A DNA stretch of 64,000 nt from the NCBI GenBank assembly GCA_947499955.1, contig CANMQI010000002.1:434001-498000 (forward strand), read 5' to 3'. The stretch's first letter is position 1, and each line of letters starts with the position of its first letter. Under the pieces are notes generated by a model. That model was given only the letters and a program-made list of their open reading frames with translations. It made no database searches and was not told the DNA's origin. A program made the translations under genes and the position numbers. This document shows, piece after piece, positions 37,247 to 46,790 of this stretch. The DNA comes from an uncultured Granulosicoccus sp. GTDB taxonomy: Bacteria; Pseudomonadota; Gammaproteobacteria; Granulosicoccales; Granulosicoccaceae.

Positions 37247-38413
37247 ATGGATTTGAAGGTCGCCAAGCGATTCATGGATGAGCTGTTGGTCAGTCTGTAC
37301 AAGAAAGGCGGATCTGATCTGTTCATCATCGCTGGAGCTGCGCCTTCCATGCGTATACACGGCAAGGTGACGCCGGTCATGGACAAGAAGCTCACGGCCG
37401 AACATACCCTGGCGTTGGCGCAGTGCCTGATGACCGAGTCCGAACGTGACGATTTCAAGCGCACCAAGGAATGCAACTTCGCCATCGCATTGCCGAAGAT
37501 CTCGCGATTTCGTGTCAATGCTCTGGTGCAGCGAGGCAGCGCGGGTCTGGTCGTGAGAATCATTCCCAATGAAATCCCCAGCTTCACCGACCTGCATATG
37601 CCGGATATCCTGACGCAGATCGCCATGACCAAGCGCGGTCTTGTCATATTCGTCGGCGGAACCGGTTCGGGCAAGTCCACCAGCCTGGCGTCGATGATCG
37701 ACTACCGTAATGAAAACTCCAATGGTCATATCATCACCATCGAGGATCCCGTGGAATTCGTGCACCACCACAAGGGGTGTATCGTCACCCAGCGTGAGGT
37801 GGGCACAGACACCGAATCGTTCGAAATAGCGCTGAAGAATACGCTGCGTCAGGCCCCTGATGTGATTCTGATCGGTGAGATTCGTGATCAGAAGACCATG
37901 GAACATGCAATAGCCTTTGCCGAAACAGGTCATCTTTGCCTGGCAACACTGCACGCCAACAATACCAATCAGGCGCTGGACCGGATCATCAACTTCTTTC
38001 CCGAGACACGGCACAAGCAGTTGCTGCTTGACCTCTCGCTCAACGTCAAGGCGTTCATATCACAGCGATTGCTGCCCACTCCCAGCGGCAAGGGACGCCG
38101 AGCTGCGGTAGAGGTGCTGCTGAACTCACCGTTGATGTCCGACATGATCATGAAGGGCGAGATTCACGAGATCAAGGGCTTGATGAAGAAGAGCAAGGAT
38201 CAGGGCATGCAGACTTTCGATCAGGCCTTGTTCGATCTGCTCAATGAAAATGCCATTACCATCGAAGAGGCCATGCGCAATGCCGATTCGGTCAACGATC
38301 TGCGCCTGCGTATCAAGCTCGAAGGCGGCAGCTCGTCAGCGGTCGACGACATGATCGCAAGCACCATGAGTCTCGAGGAAAACGAGGACGACGATCAGCG
38401 CCGGGCAGGATAA
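37247..38413 (+). CDS. pilU: PilT-like ATPase PilU
   Basis: 388 residues, longer than PilT at the C-terminus, as usual for PilU. Walker A is GGTGSGKSTS, Walker B DVILIGEIRD and His box GHLCLATLHANN. PilU is an accessory retraction motor that works with PilT. GAGGAAA precedes the ATG. It is 119 bp after pilT and probably co-transcribed; the acidic tail (LEENEDDDQ) is notable. Confidence 0.95.
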   Translation: MDLKVAKRFMDELLVSLYKKGGSDLFIIAGAAPSMRIHGKVTPVMDKKLTAEHTLALAQCLMTESERDDFKRTKECNFAIALPKISRFRVNALVQRGSAGLVVRIIPNEIPSFTDLHMPDILTQIAMTKRGLVIFVGGTGSGKSTSLASMIDYRNENSNGHIITIEDPVEFVHHHKGCIVTQREVGTDTESFEIALKNTLRQAPDVILIGEIRDQKTMEHAIAFAETGHLCLATLHANNTNQALDRIINFFPETRHKQLLLDLSLNVKAFISQRLLPTPSGKGRRAAVEVLLNSPLMSDMIMKGEIHEIKGLMKKSKDQGMQTFDQALFDLLNENAITIEEAMRNADSVNDLRLRIKLEGGSSSAVDDMIASTMSLEENEDDDQRRAG

Positions 38414-38557
38414 TCTGCTGATGCAAGGTATCGAAGGCAGGCACCTGCTTCGTGTGACGGCTTTGAAACCTGTCGCAGGTGCAGCCCGTTTGGCGACCGG
38501 GCGGTGTCAGACGCGCTAGAATGCGCGCCTTCTCCTTGCACGCCTGGTCCTGTTTTC

Positions 38558-39808
38558 ATGCCGCACAGCTCCCTGTCTGCCCGACACGTCGATGAACTGA
38601 TTGCCGAATCCCTGAGCCAGGCTGTCGGACTCACCGGCATCGCTGATCAGCCTCAGGTCGTGGTCTCACCCTATCGGTTCAATCCTCTGGGGGCGCATAT
38701 CGACCATCAGGGGGGCTCTGTACTGGCTCGTTGTCTCAACCAGTACACCATTCTGGTGTTCTGGAAGAATGATGACAGGCGCAGTGTGGTTCATGCCAGT
38801 CTGCAGCCCGGGTTGTGGCAGAACAGTGAGTTCATGCCGGGTAATCTGGCGGACGAGCATGGCTGGGATGCCATGGCAAGAGCCTCGGTAGCGGCATTTT
38901 CCGACTATCGCCAGATGCGCCATGGCGTGACGGCCGTGGTCAGTGGCACCCTGGTCAGCGGTGGTCTGAGCTCTTCGGCGTCGGTCATACTGGCCTATCT
39001 CAGTGCACTGGCGCGGGCCAATGATGTTTCGTTGAGTCCTGAAGAGCTGGTGGAGTTGTGTCGGCAGGTAGAAAACGACTATCGCGGTCTGAACAACGGT
39101 ATCCAGGACCAGATGTCGATCGCCTTCGGAGCACGCAGGAAGCTCTCCCTGCTGGATGTGGAAAACGTCCGGGCAGAGCATGTCTGCGATCCGGTCGACA
39201 GCTCCGATGTCTGTTTCCTGATGTGCTACTCCGGTGTCTCCCGTGATCTGGGCGGTTCGCCCTTCAATACACGGGTGGCAGAGTGCCGGGAAGCGGCGCG
39301 CTTGCTCTTTGCCGATGCCGAACACCTGGGTCAGGTGCCGGTAGACAGACGCAATGCCGCCGCTCTGGCCAGGCTGCCCGATATCCCGGCTCGTCGTGCC
39401 GCTCATGTCTATTCCGAAATGCAACGCGTCCACGATGGCGCGCAAGCCTGGCGGGCCGGCGACTGGCAGGCCTTCGGGCAGCTGATGAACGAATCCTGCC
39501 AGAGTTCCATCAATGACTACGAAAGTGGCAGTGAGTGGCTGATTGCGCTGCATGAAATCGCGCGTGAACTCGATGGCGTTCATGGCAATCGCTTCAGCGG
39601 CGGCGGGTATGGCGGTTGCCTGTTCATGCTGGTGGATATCAAGGCAGTCGAGCGCATTGCCGAATCGCTGCTGGAACAGTATCTGACACGTTATCCGGAT
39701 CTGCAGGGCGCTGCCCGCATTGTCATAGCCGAAACGGAAGGCACGGTCAGAGTCGTCACGCGTGAACCCTTGTCGCAGACTGCCGTCAACCTGGAGCCTT
39801 GCCTGTGA
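38558..39808 (+). CDS. GHMP sugar kinase, galacturonokinase-like
   Basis: About 416 residues of the galactokinase branch of GHMP kinases. The N-terminal sugar signature is PYRFNPLGAHIDHQGG instead of galactokinase GRxNLIGEHTDYxxG; the ATP motif is SGGLSSSAS and the third motif GNRFSGGGYGGC. The Ala-His-Ile-Asp-His version recalls plant galacturonokinase, so the substrate may be galacturonate rather than galactose (inference). The stop overlaps the start of the nucleotidyltransferase gene (GTGA), giving a kinase/NDP-sugar pair. A possible -10 TAGAAT at 38517-38522 supports the 38558 start. Confidence 0.8.
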   Translation: MPHSSLSARHVDELIAESLSQAVGLTGIADQPQVVVSPYRFNPLGAHIDHQGGSVLARCLNQYTILVFWKNDDRRSVVHASLQPGLWQNSEFMPGNLADEHGWDAMARASVAAFSDYRQMRHGVTAVVSGTLVSGGLSSSASVILAYLSALARANDVSLSPEELVELCRQVENDYRGLNNGIQDQMSIAFGARRKLSLLDVENVRAEHVCDPVDSSDVCFLMCYSGVSRDLGGSPFNTRVAECREAARLLFADAEHLGQVPVDRRNAAALARLPDIPARRAAHVYSEMQRVHDGAQAWRAGDWQAFGQLMNESCQSSINDYESGSEWLIALHEIARELDGVHGNRFSGGGYGGCLFMLVDIKAVERIAESLLEQYLTRYPDLQGAARIVIAETEGTVRVVTREPLSQTAVNLEPCL

Positions 39809-40524
39809 GTGAATCAGTCGTACGTCGGGCGGTTCTGCTGGCAGCTGGACGAGGGTCCCGCCTGCGCCCTCATACCGATACCACGCCCAAACCTCTGCTG
39901 GTCCATCGCGGCAAGCCGACGCTGGATTATCTGCTGGATTCGTTGCAGGCAGCGGGCATCAATGACATCGTTCTGGTAACGCACCACTTGCACGAGCAGG
40001 TGGAGAGTTATGCCGAGTTACGCACAGTCACTCACGATCAGCGAGTTCGCTGTGTTCATCAGGCTCATCTGTTCGGTACCGCACATGCGCTGCAGGCCGT
40101 GATCGAGGCGACTCCGGATATCGTCGCCGCACCCTTCGTGCTCAGCGCCACGGACTACATCGTGCCACGAGACTTCTTCACCGAGCTGTCGAGTTTTCAT
40201 CATGCTCATGACGGTGAAGCGAGCGTCAGCCTCAAGCAACTGCAAGCCGAGGAGATGGCCACACGATCAAGCGTGCGCTTCAATGAGAATCAGTCTCTGG
40301 CCGAGATCGTGGAAAAACCGGAGCCGGGTACGGCGCCCAGTTCCATCGGCGCCAATCTGACTTTCGTGTTGCCCTCGGACATTGTTCCCTATGTACAGGA
40401 CGTTCCCGTGTCTGCTCGCGGAGAACAGGAAGTCCAGTATGCAATCAACCAGTGGCTGGCCAACGGTGGCGCAGCTTTCGGGTTGGTTCAGGCAATTCCA
40501 CCCGAGTGGCAGCCTCCAGCCTGA
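39805..40524 (+). CDS. Sugar-1-phosphate nucleotidyltransferase
   Basis: About 239 residues from GTG 39805, with GGAG eight bases upstream. The nucleotide-binding loop LLAAGRGSRLRPHTDTTPKPLL is diagnostic, followed by VLSATDYIVP (metal-binding Asp) and IVEKPEPG. It should transfer NMP from NTP to the sugar-1-phosphate made by the coupled kinase. Base and sugar cannot be fixed. GTGA overlap with the kinase gene. Confidence 0.85.
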   Translation: MSESVVRRAVLLAAGRGSRLRPHTDTTPKPLLVHRGKPTLDYLLDSLQAAGINDIVLVTHHLHEQVESYAELRTVTHDQRVRCVHQAHLFGTAHALQAVIEATPDIVAAPFVLSATDYIVPRDFFTELSSFHHAHDGEASVSLKQLQAEEMATRSSVRFNENQSLAEIVEKPEPGTAPSSIGANLTFVLPSDIVPYVQDVPVSARGEQEVQYAINQWLANGGAAFGLVQAIPPEWQPPA

Positions 40525-40525
40525 C

Positions 40526-41479
40526 TCACGGCTGGCCCAGCAGTCGCTGAGCGGCGGTACGTGTCAGGAGTTCACCACCGGCAAGCCATTTGTTCAGTTG
40601 CGCTCCCGGGCGGCGATGCCTGTCGCCGTGATCCGACAGAATCAGTGACTCCAGGGAATTGCCAACGGTATTGAACAAGGTCTCGGGCGCGTAGTGGTCG
40701 AGCCAGGCTTGCCTTGCAGCCTGTCCGCGCTCGGCAGCTTCGCCTTCCAGCGCCGAGAGCAGGCCGGGTATCGAGCGAATACGGCGCTCTTCGATCTGAA
40801 TGGCGAAACTCCAGTCGGTTTCCGGCGGTGGAGCCCAATGGTCCGAGATGATGACCGGTACGCGTCCCGCTTCGAGTGTTTCGTAGAGGCGTATCGAGGA
40901 GGTGCCGATACCTCGCGGACAGAGTACGAAATGACTGGTGGCCAGAGCGCTGGCATATTCCCGGCCTCGCACTGCCATTTCGGCAGGCTCGCTCTTCCAG
41001 ACATTGAAATCCGAGGTGTCCCTGAGCAGGGCGTCAGGGTGCTGGAGTTGCATGATGGGACGCCGGCAGGCATGACTCATGGAGCCCATGAACGAGAACA
41101 GATAGCTTGTTTCCCGGTTGGCAGAATAGATGTTGCTGACAAAGGGGTTGGGTGAATACAGGTAGGCAAAGGGCCGGTGCCGCGAAGGATCATGATGGCG
41201 TTTGCTCAGACAGCAGTAGAGTCCGGGCAATACATCCCAGGGACGGTCCATCTCGTTGTACATATAGACCTTGTCAGGGTACTCGTTCACCAGAGGGTGC
41301 TGTAACAGCTGGCGAAAGAACAGGTCCTTGAATTGCGTATTCTCGACGAACAGGATCGCATCAGCCTCTGCAGCGTCTGCAGTCAGCTCATGGGCGCCGA
41401 TTCTGTCCTTGAGGGCAACGCCGAGCAGCGCATCCAGACCGGTATGCGTTTCATAGGCTGATGTGAGGTGGAGTTTCAT
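40526..41479 (-). CDS. Exostosin-family glycosyltransferase
   Basis: 317 residues, no signal peptide. The C-terminal half carries the exostosin GT47-type core FVLCPRGIGTSSIRLYETLEAGRVPVIISD, where the Glu/Asp region binds the nucleotide sugar. It ends right beside the convergent nucleotidyltransferase (1 bp gap), so a shared polysaccharide pathway is plausible but unproven. Confidence 0.82.
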   Translation of the reverse strand: MKLHLTSAYETHTGLDALLGVALKDRIGAHELTADAAEADAILFVENTQFKDLFFRQLLQHPLVNEYPDKVYMYNEMDRPWDVLPGLYCCLSKRHHDPSRHRPFAYLYSPNPFVSNIYSANRETSYLFSFMGSMSHACRRPIMQLQHPDALLRDTSDFNVWKSEPAEMAVRGREYASALATSHFVLCPRGIGTSSIRLYETLEAGRVPVIISDHWAPPPETDWSFAIQIEERRIRSIPGLLSALEGEAAERGQAARQAWLDHYAPETLFNTVGNSLESLILSDHGDRHRRPGAQLNKWLAGGELLTRTAAQRLLGQP

Positions 41480-41805
41480 GGTCGGTACACGCGAAGGCCT
41501 GCGTCTCTCGGAGCGGCAGACAAACTGCCAGTTGTTGTTAGCTTTATATCGACGGTACGCTGCGGATGTTTATCGAAATAGCAGCCGATCGGCAAAATGC
41601 AGCAGCTGACGTCATCAGTCGGTGCATTGTGTGATCTCGTTCCGCTCCTGACTCTGACCGCCGGCACCGTCGGCTGCAGCGACTGGGGGACATGTCTCAA
41701 TTCAGGCATACGGTAGATCTAGTCGGCACTGATTTGCCCTGCCAAGGCAGTAACTCACGACATAATCCTGAGCAGAGAATCATTTCCACTTCCATCGGGT
41801 AGCTC
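41480..41805. other. Divergent intergenic region without a recognisable gene
   Basis: 326 bp between the exostosin and DUF5060 genes. A CATAAT at 41761-41766 could serve as a rightward -10, but no matching -35 is seen. No hairpin or operator is convincing. Confidence 0.35.
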
Positions 41806-44298
41806 ATGTCTCGTTTCCGTTCAGTCACTGTCGGGGTGCTTTGCCTGCTGGCCAGCACCTTGTGTAGCACTGCATTGGCCGCCACCGTGCAGGGGCAGCT
41901 GTACAAATGGCACCCTGTCGAGATCGACTTCAGTGGCCCGCTTGCCGACGAATCCGATACGGCTCCCAACCCGTTTCTGGATTACCGACTGACGGTAGAG
42001 CTGACCAGTCCTGCTGGTGTTGTCACAAGAATCCCCGGATTCTTTGCCGGAAACGGCGAGGGCCATGGCCGAGGCACTATCTGGCGCGCCAGGTTCTCTG
42101 CCGATGAAACGGGGTTGTGGACCTATGAGGCAAGCTTGCAGAAGGGGACCGAGCTTGCAGTGAGTCTGGACCTTTCCGAGGGCGAAGACATCGTACTGGA
42201 AGGCGCCCAGGGAGATTTTCAAATTGCCCCGGCACCGTTCGATGCACCCGGTTTTCTGCGGCAAGGTCGACTGGAATACGTCGGCAAGCATTACCTGAAA
42301 TTTCGTGATGGCTCCTACTGGATAAAGGGAGGCACTGACAGTCCGGAGAACCTGATGGGGTTTGCAGGAATCGATGGCACCTTCGACCAGGGCGGTGAGG
42401 GCGAGCGCTTCTTGCATGATTATGCTGCGCACCGCGCTGATTTCCGCGATGGCGATCCGCTCTTCACCCACTCTCAGACCGGCGCCGACAGTCGTGGCTT
42501 GATCGGTGCGCTCAACTATCTGGGTGAACAGGGCGTCAACTCCGTCTATTTCCTGCCCATGAACCTCGGAGGCGATGGGCAGGAGACTTACCCCTTCATT
42601 GGTGCATCCAACAGCGCTTACGACAAGACACATTACGACATCAGCAAACTGCATCAGTGGAACCGCGTGTTCGTGCATGCCCAGCAGCAGAGTGTTGCGC
42701 TGAACATCGTCTTGAGCGAGACCGAAGAGGCCAATGAACAATGGCTTGACGGCGGTCAGCTGGGTGTGGAACGCAAGTTGTTCTTCAGAGAGCTGGTCGC
42801 ACGCTTCTCCTATCTCCTGGCGGTCAAATGGAATCTGGGGGAGGAGAACGATTTTCCACGTGTCGAACTGGACAAGCATGCCGACTATCTGCAAGCCATC
42901 GACTGGAGCGCCAAACCGATTGCCGTGCATACGCATATCAATCAGTTCTACCGTTACGGAGAGATCATCGGCGACTCTCGCTACAGTGCCAGCTCCATTC
43001 AATACGATGAGCAGTACGCCGGACAATTCGTTGAACAGTGGCGCAGCCATTCGGCCGATGCCGCTCGGCCCTGGGTGCTGGACATGGACGAGAACACCAA
43101 CGGTCTTTCGGCCGATACCACGGAAGAGCGACGCAAGCAGATCCTGTATGACGTGCTGTTCAGTGGCGGCAATATCGAGTGGTACTTCGGTTATGAGCCG
43201 CAGCCGGTCGGGGGGGACATCGACGCCGGAGACTTTCGGCAGCGCGAAGGCATGTGGCAGCAGATGCGACTGGCGCGCGAAATGATGCAACGCGAACTGC
43301 CGTTCTGGCTCATGGAGCCTGCCGACTGGCGTATCAGTGGTGATAGTGATGCCTATGGCGGCGCAGAGGTGTTTGCTCTGCCCGGACAGATCTATGCGAT
43401 CTACCTGCCCGCCGCCAATGGATCGGAACGTCTCGATACCGGTATCGTGGCAGGGCGTTTCGGACAGAGGTGGTTCGATCCCCGTACGGGGCAGATGACT
43501 CAGAGCGCCGAGAATCTGCTGGCCAGTGACAGTCTGGAACTGGGCGCACCTCCCTATGCCCAGGGTGATGACTGGGTTGTGCTGATCAACCGCCTGGATC
43601 AGGCCGATAGCCCCGTCAATAGCCCGGCCGATCATGACGGTGCCGGCAATCGAGCCCCCCGATTCAACGCGGTACCCAGTCCAGAGGTGGCCGTGGGTGA
43701 CGATTTTCTGCTGACACTGAGCGCCATCGATGACGATGGAACGTTCCCGAGTGTAACGGTCGCGGCCCTTCCGCCCGGTATGCGTATTCGCGGTCCGGGC
43801 AATGGCCAGCTGGAACTGTCCTGGAAAGTGCCGGGCACGGCAGCTGCCGAGTCGGTCGTGGAACTCGTGGCAATAGATGCGCTGGACGGTGCCTTGCGAA
43901 CGATGCAGCCCATGACCATCCACGTGCGTGGCACTGGCAGCGACACACAGGTACCAGCAGACGCATCGTCAGGCAGTAACGACGACACAGCGGGAGAGGC
44001 GGCCGCTGAGGCACATGCACCGGTATTTCGCAGTGTATCGGTGCAGCAGGCAGGAGCCGGTGAGCAGGTGTCCTTGCGCATTGCCGCCGATGACGCCGAT
44101 GGCATTCCGCCGGGTCTGGTCATTCTGAATCCGCCAGACAGCTCCAGCTTTGACGACAACGGCGATGGCACCCGCACGTTCAGGTGGCAGGTGCCCGCAG
44201 ATGCAACGGGTACTCGCAGCTTTACCTTCGAGGCTCACGATCATGCCTTGCGAAGTCCGGCCGTCAGGTTGACGGTGGTATTCCAGATCACGCCGTGA
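41806..44298 (+). CDS. Secreted DUF5060/TIM-barrel glycoside hydrolase-like protein
   Basis: 830 residues. A signal peptide ends at TALAAT. Residues about 28-130 match DUF5060 (KWHPVEIDFSGPLADE ... GRGTIWRARFSADETGLWTYEA). A TIM-barrel part follows (about 150-510) with YWIKGGTDSPENLMGF, WNLGEENDF (a catalytic-acid-like Glu pair) and DMDENTNGLS. After residue 610 there are two cadherin/immunoglobulin-like repeats (NRAPRFNAVPSPEVAVGDDF and HAPVFRSVSVQQAGAGEQV), separated by an Asp/Ser/Gly-rich linker. It is probably exported to act on a polysaccharide; the substrate is unknown. Confidence 0.78.
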   Translation: MSRFRSVTVGVLCLLASTLCSTALAATVQGQLYKWHPVEIDFSGPLADESDTAPNPFLDYRLTVELTSPAGVVTRIPGFFAGNGEGHGRGTIWRARFSADETGLWTYEASLQKGTELAVSLDLSEGEDIVLEGAQGDFQIAPAPFDAPGFLRQGRLEYVGKHYLKFRDGSYWIKGGTDSPENLMGFAGIDGTFDQGGEGERFLHDYAAHRADFRDGDPLFTHSQTGADSRGLIGALNYLGEQGVNSVYFLPMNLGGDGQETYPFIGASNSAYDKTHYDISKLHQWNRVFVHAQQQSVALNIVLSETEEANEQWLDGGQLGVERKLFFRELVARFSYLLAVKWNLGEENDFPRVELDKHADYLQAIDWSAKPIAVHTHINQFYRYGEIIGDSRYSASSIQYDEQYAGQFVEQWRSHSADAARPWVLDMDENTNGLSADTTEERRKQILYDVLFSGGNIEWYFGYEPQPVGGDIDAGDFRQREGMWQQMRLAREMMQRELPFWLMEPADWRISGDSDAYGGAEVFALPGQIYAIYLPAANGSERLDTGIVAGRFGQRWFDPRTGQMTQSAENLLASDSLELGAPPYAQGDDWVVLINRLDQADSPVNSPADHDGAGNRAPRFNAVPSPEVAVGDDFLLTLSAIDDDGTFPSVTVAALPPGMRIRGPGNGQLELSWKVPGTAAAESVVELVAIDALDGALRTMQPMTIHVRGTGSDTQVPADASSGSNDDTAGEAAAEAHAPVFRSVSVQQAGAGEQVSLRIAADDADGIPPGLVILNPPDSSSFDDNGDGTRTFRWQVPADATGTRSFTFEAHDHALRSPAVRLTVVFQITP

Positions 44299-44406
44299 AA
44301 CCGCGACGGCATCTGATGACGATCGCGTTACTCTGATCACGTTTCGTGTTGTCGTGATGCGCCGGGCGTCACATCGCGGTTGCCGGGCAATTGTCGATAA
44401 TGCCGC

Positions 44407-45663
44407 ATGAAATTGACATCATCAGTACTGGCAGCGGTGCTGCTCACTCAAGTCGGGATGTCGGCTAGTGCCGACGACCCGTTGACAGAACATCAATGGC
44501 AGCCATTGCAGAGTCGCGATGGCTCCGTTCTGACTGCCCGCCATGAAGCCGCTGGCGTGGTGGTGGGCGATGCCATCTATCTCATCGGTGGACGAGGCAA
44601 TCGGCCGGTCGAACGCTATTCAGTGACTCGTGGCCAATGGGAAAACCTCGGTCTCGCACCCTTGGAACTGCATCATGTGCAGCCGGTGGTGCTGGGCACC
44701 GACATCGTTCTGGCCGGAGCGTTTACCTGTTGTTACCCGGAGGAGAAGATCGTCGCCGAGATGCATGTCTTCGATACCCTGACAGACACCTGGCGGGTGG
44801 GTGACAGCATGCCGGTCGACAGGCTTCGCGGCAGCACGGCAGCGGTTGCCCATCAGGGCCGTCTCTACCTGCTTGGCGGTAATACGCGCGGGCATTCCGG
44901 AGGCGCGGTCGCCTGGTTCGATGAATATGATCCGGCCACCGGCAACTGGCGCAGGCTGCCGGATGCCCCCAATGCCAGAGATCATTTCTCGGCCGTGATG
45001 ATCGGCAATGCGCTGGTGGCAGCCGCGGGTCGGCAGAGCAGCATGCCGAATCCGGCAGACAATCCGGTGCAGGCGGTGGACATCTACGATTTCGATTCGG
45101 GTCTGTGGCGCAGTGTTTCCACCATTCCGACACCCAGAGCCGGGGCGGTGGCCGTGGCTCATGGCCAGGACGTCATCATTGCCGGTGGTGAAATCAACAC
45201 CTCGAGTGTGGCCCTGAACGTTGTGGAAGCCTACGACATCGTTGCCGACCAGTGGCGCACCCTCAGTCCCATGAGTTCGGGACGGCATGGCAGCGGGGGC
45301 GGGGTGATCGACAATCGTCTGCTCATGCTCTCCGGTGCCAGCCACATTGGCGGCTCACACGAAACCGGTGATGCCGAGATGTTGCAGTTGCCCGAAATGG
45401 CTGATGTTGTTGATTCGCCGGCACCCGAAACGCTCGAGCCTGTGAACCCGCCGGAGTCTGAAGCTGTCACGGGCGAGGTGGCAGGCGAGATAGATGTGGG
45501 AGGAGGCGTTGAAGGTCATGTCACTGATCAGGATGAGGCTGGGCAAGGCGTTGGACAATCGACCTCTTCGGTCAGTCGCGGTGGAGCGGGCGGGCCCTTG
45601 TTGCTGATGGCATTGATGCTGGCGGCGCTCAGACGTGAGCGGCCGCTGCGAGCATTGAAGTGA
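44407..45663 (+). CDS. Exported kelch-repeat protein with GlyGly-CTERM tail
   Basis: 418 residues. A signal peptide ends near MSASA. Kelch blades run over about residues 40-310 (AIYLIGGRG, LYLLGGNTRGH, ALVAAAGRQ, VIIAGGEINT), forming a beta-propeller. An acidic Glu/Val/Gly linker is followed by GGAGGPLLLMALMLAALRRER: Gly-Gly motif, membrane helix and Arg cluster, i.e. a GlyGly-CTERM sorting signal. That family is known to go with rhombosortase and type II secretion, whose C-D-E-F genes lie in this window. Confidence 0.82.
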   Translation: MKLTSSVLAAVLLTQVGMSASADDPLTEHQWQPLQSRDGSVLTARHEAAGVVVGDAIYLIGGRGNRPVERYSVTRGQWENLGLAPLELHHVQPVVLGTDIVLAGAFTCCYPEEKIVAEMHVFDTLTDTWRVGDSMPVDRLRGSTAAVAHQGRLYLLGGNTRGHSGGAVAWFDEYDPATGNWRRLPDAPNARDHFSAVMIGNALVAAAGRQSSMPNPADNPVQAVDIYDFDSGLWRSVSTIPTPRAGAVAVAHGQDVIIAGGEINTSSVALNVVEAYDIVADQWRTLSPMSSGRHGSGGGVIDNRLLMLSGASHIGGSHETGDAEMLQLPEMADVVDSPAPETLEPVNPPESEAVTGEVAGEIDVGGGVEGHVTDQDEAGQGVGQSTSSVSRGGAGGPLLLMALMLAALRRERPLRALK

Positions 45664-45736
45664 CAGCCTGCTTGCACTGAGGAATCGCTGCGTTTAGGGT
45701 GGCTGCTTCCTTTGCACTAGTGAGCCACCTACCGCC

Positions 45737-46189
45737 GTGTTGAAATCGATCAATCCGCTGTTGAACGCCGACGTACTGCATGCCCTGGCTGCCATGGGTC
45801 ATGGCGATACTCTGGTTTTGTGTGATGCCAATTTTCCGGCCGAGAGCGTTGCCCGCCAGACATCCCTGGGCAAACTGCTACGCATAGACGGTGCCAGTAC
45901 GCCGGAAGTGGCTGAAGCCGTTCTATCGCTGATGCCACTGGACACCTTTGTTGATGATGCTGCCCAGTGCATGGCCGTCGTCGGCTCTCCTGATGAGCGG
46001 CCAGCGGTACAACAGGAAGTGCAGGCCATCATCGATGCCAGTGAAACCGAGTCATTCCCACTGGTGCCGGTTGAGCGTTTTGCCTTCTATGAAAAGGCCA
46101 GACAGGCCTATGCAGTCATCGCCAGTGGTGAGCCGCGGTTCTTCGGCTGCTTCATCCTGACCAAGGGCGTCATTCCTCCCAAGGCCTGA
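45737..46189 (+). CDS. RbsD/FucU-family sugar mutarotase
   Basis: 150 residues starting at GTG 45737, so the protein begins MLKSINPLL as FucU proteins do. Conserved [20 protein letters not shown] carries the catalytic His, and [16 protein letters not shown] is the C-terminal block. It interconverts anomers of L-fucose or a similar sugar. Closer in style to FucU than RbsD. It may be co-transcribed with tdk (7 bp gap). Confidence 0.88.
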   Translation: MLKSINPLLNADVLHALAAMGHGDTLVLCDANFPAESVARQTSLGKLLRIDGASTPEVAEAVLSLMPLDTFVDDAAQCMAVVGSPDERPAVQQEVQAIIDASETESFPLVPVERFAFYEKARQAYAVIASGEPRFFGCFILTKGVIPPKA

Positions 46190-46196
46190 TCGAAAC

Positions 46197-46790
46197 ATGG
46201 CTCAGCTCTATTTCTACTACTCTGCCATGAATGCCGGCAAGTCCACCTCCTTGCTGCAATCGGCACACAATTATCGTGAGCAGGGCATGCAGGTGAGTCT
46301 GTACACCGCTGCCATTGATGATCGCTATGGCCGGGGCTTCATTCGGTCCCGAATCGGTTTGCAGGAGAACGCGCTGCTGTTCGATGGGGACACCGGGTTT
46401 CTGGCGGCCATCCAGCAGCAACACGATGCACACTCTCTGGCCTGTGTACTGATAGACGAGGCACAGTTTCTGTCACGCGCGCAGGTGGATGAACTGGCCA
46501 GGGTGGTGGATGAACTGGATATCCCCGTTTTGTGTTTCGGCATCCGTACCGACTTTCAGGGGGAAATGTTTCCGGGTTCCTCTCGCCTGCTGGCCATTGC
46601 CGACAAGTTGCAGGAGTTGAAGACGGTCTGTACCTGCGGCAGGAAGGCGACGATGACAGTCAGGCTCGATGCCTCAGGGCAGGCCGTGGCGGCCGGCGCA
46701 CAGGTGGAGATCGGTGGCAATGATCGATACGTGTCCAAATGCCGCAGGCATTATCGGCAGCTGATGGATGCTGTCAGTGTGCTCGGCTGA
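46197..46790 (+). CDS. tdk: Thymidine kinase
   Basis: 197 residues, type II bacterial thymidine kinase. P-loop SAMNAGKST, the DEAQFL Asp/Glu, and the zinc cysteines in [11 protein letters not shown] ... SKCRRHY are present. It phosphorylates thymidine to dTMP for salvage. Its 3' end overlaps the convergent DUF2325 gene by 17 bp. Confidence 0.94.
   Translation: MAQLYFYYSAMNAGKSTSLLQSAHNYREQGMQVSLYTAAIDDRYGRGFIRSRIGLQENALLFDGDTGFLAAIQQQHDAHSLACVLIDEAQFLSRAQVDELARVVDELDIPVLCFGIRTDFQGEMFPGSSRLLAIADKLQELKTVCTCGRKATMTVRLDASGQAVAAGAQVEIGGNDRYVSKCRRHYRQLMDAVSVLG

Noticed and set aside
38504-38557. Earlier in-frame GTG start of the sugar kinase
   Set aside because: It would overlap a likely -10 TAGAAT, and the added residues are not kinase-like.
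41821-43923. 700-codon open frame on the minus strand opposite the DUF5060 gene
   Set aside because: It is a codon-bias shadow of a GC-rich gene. The plus-strand frame has a signal peptide and family motifs, while the antisense protein has none.
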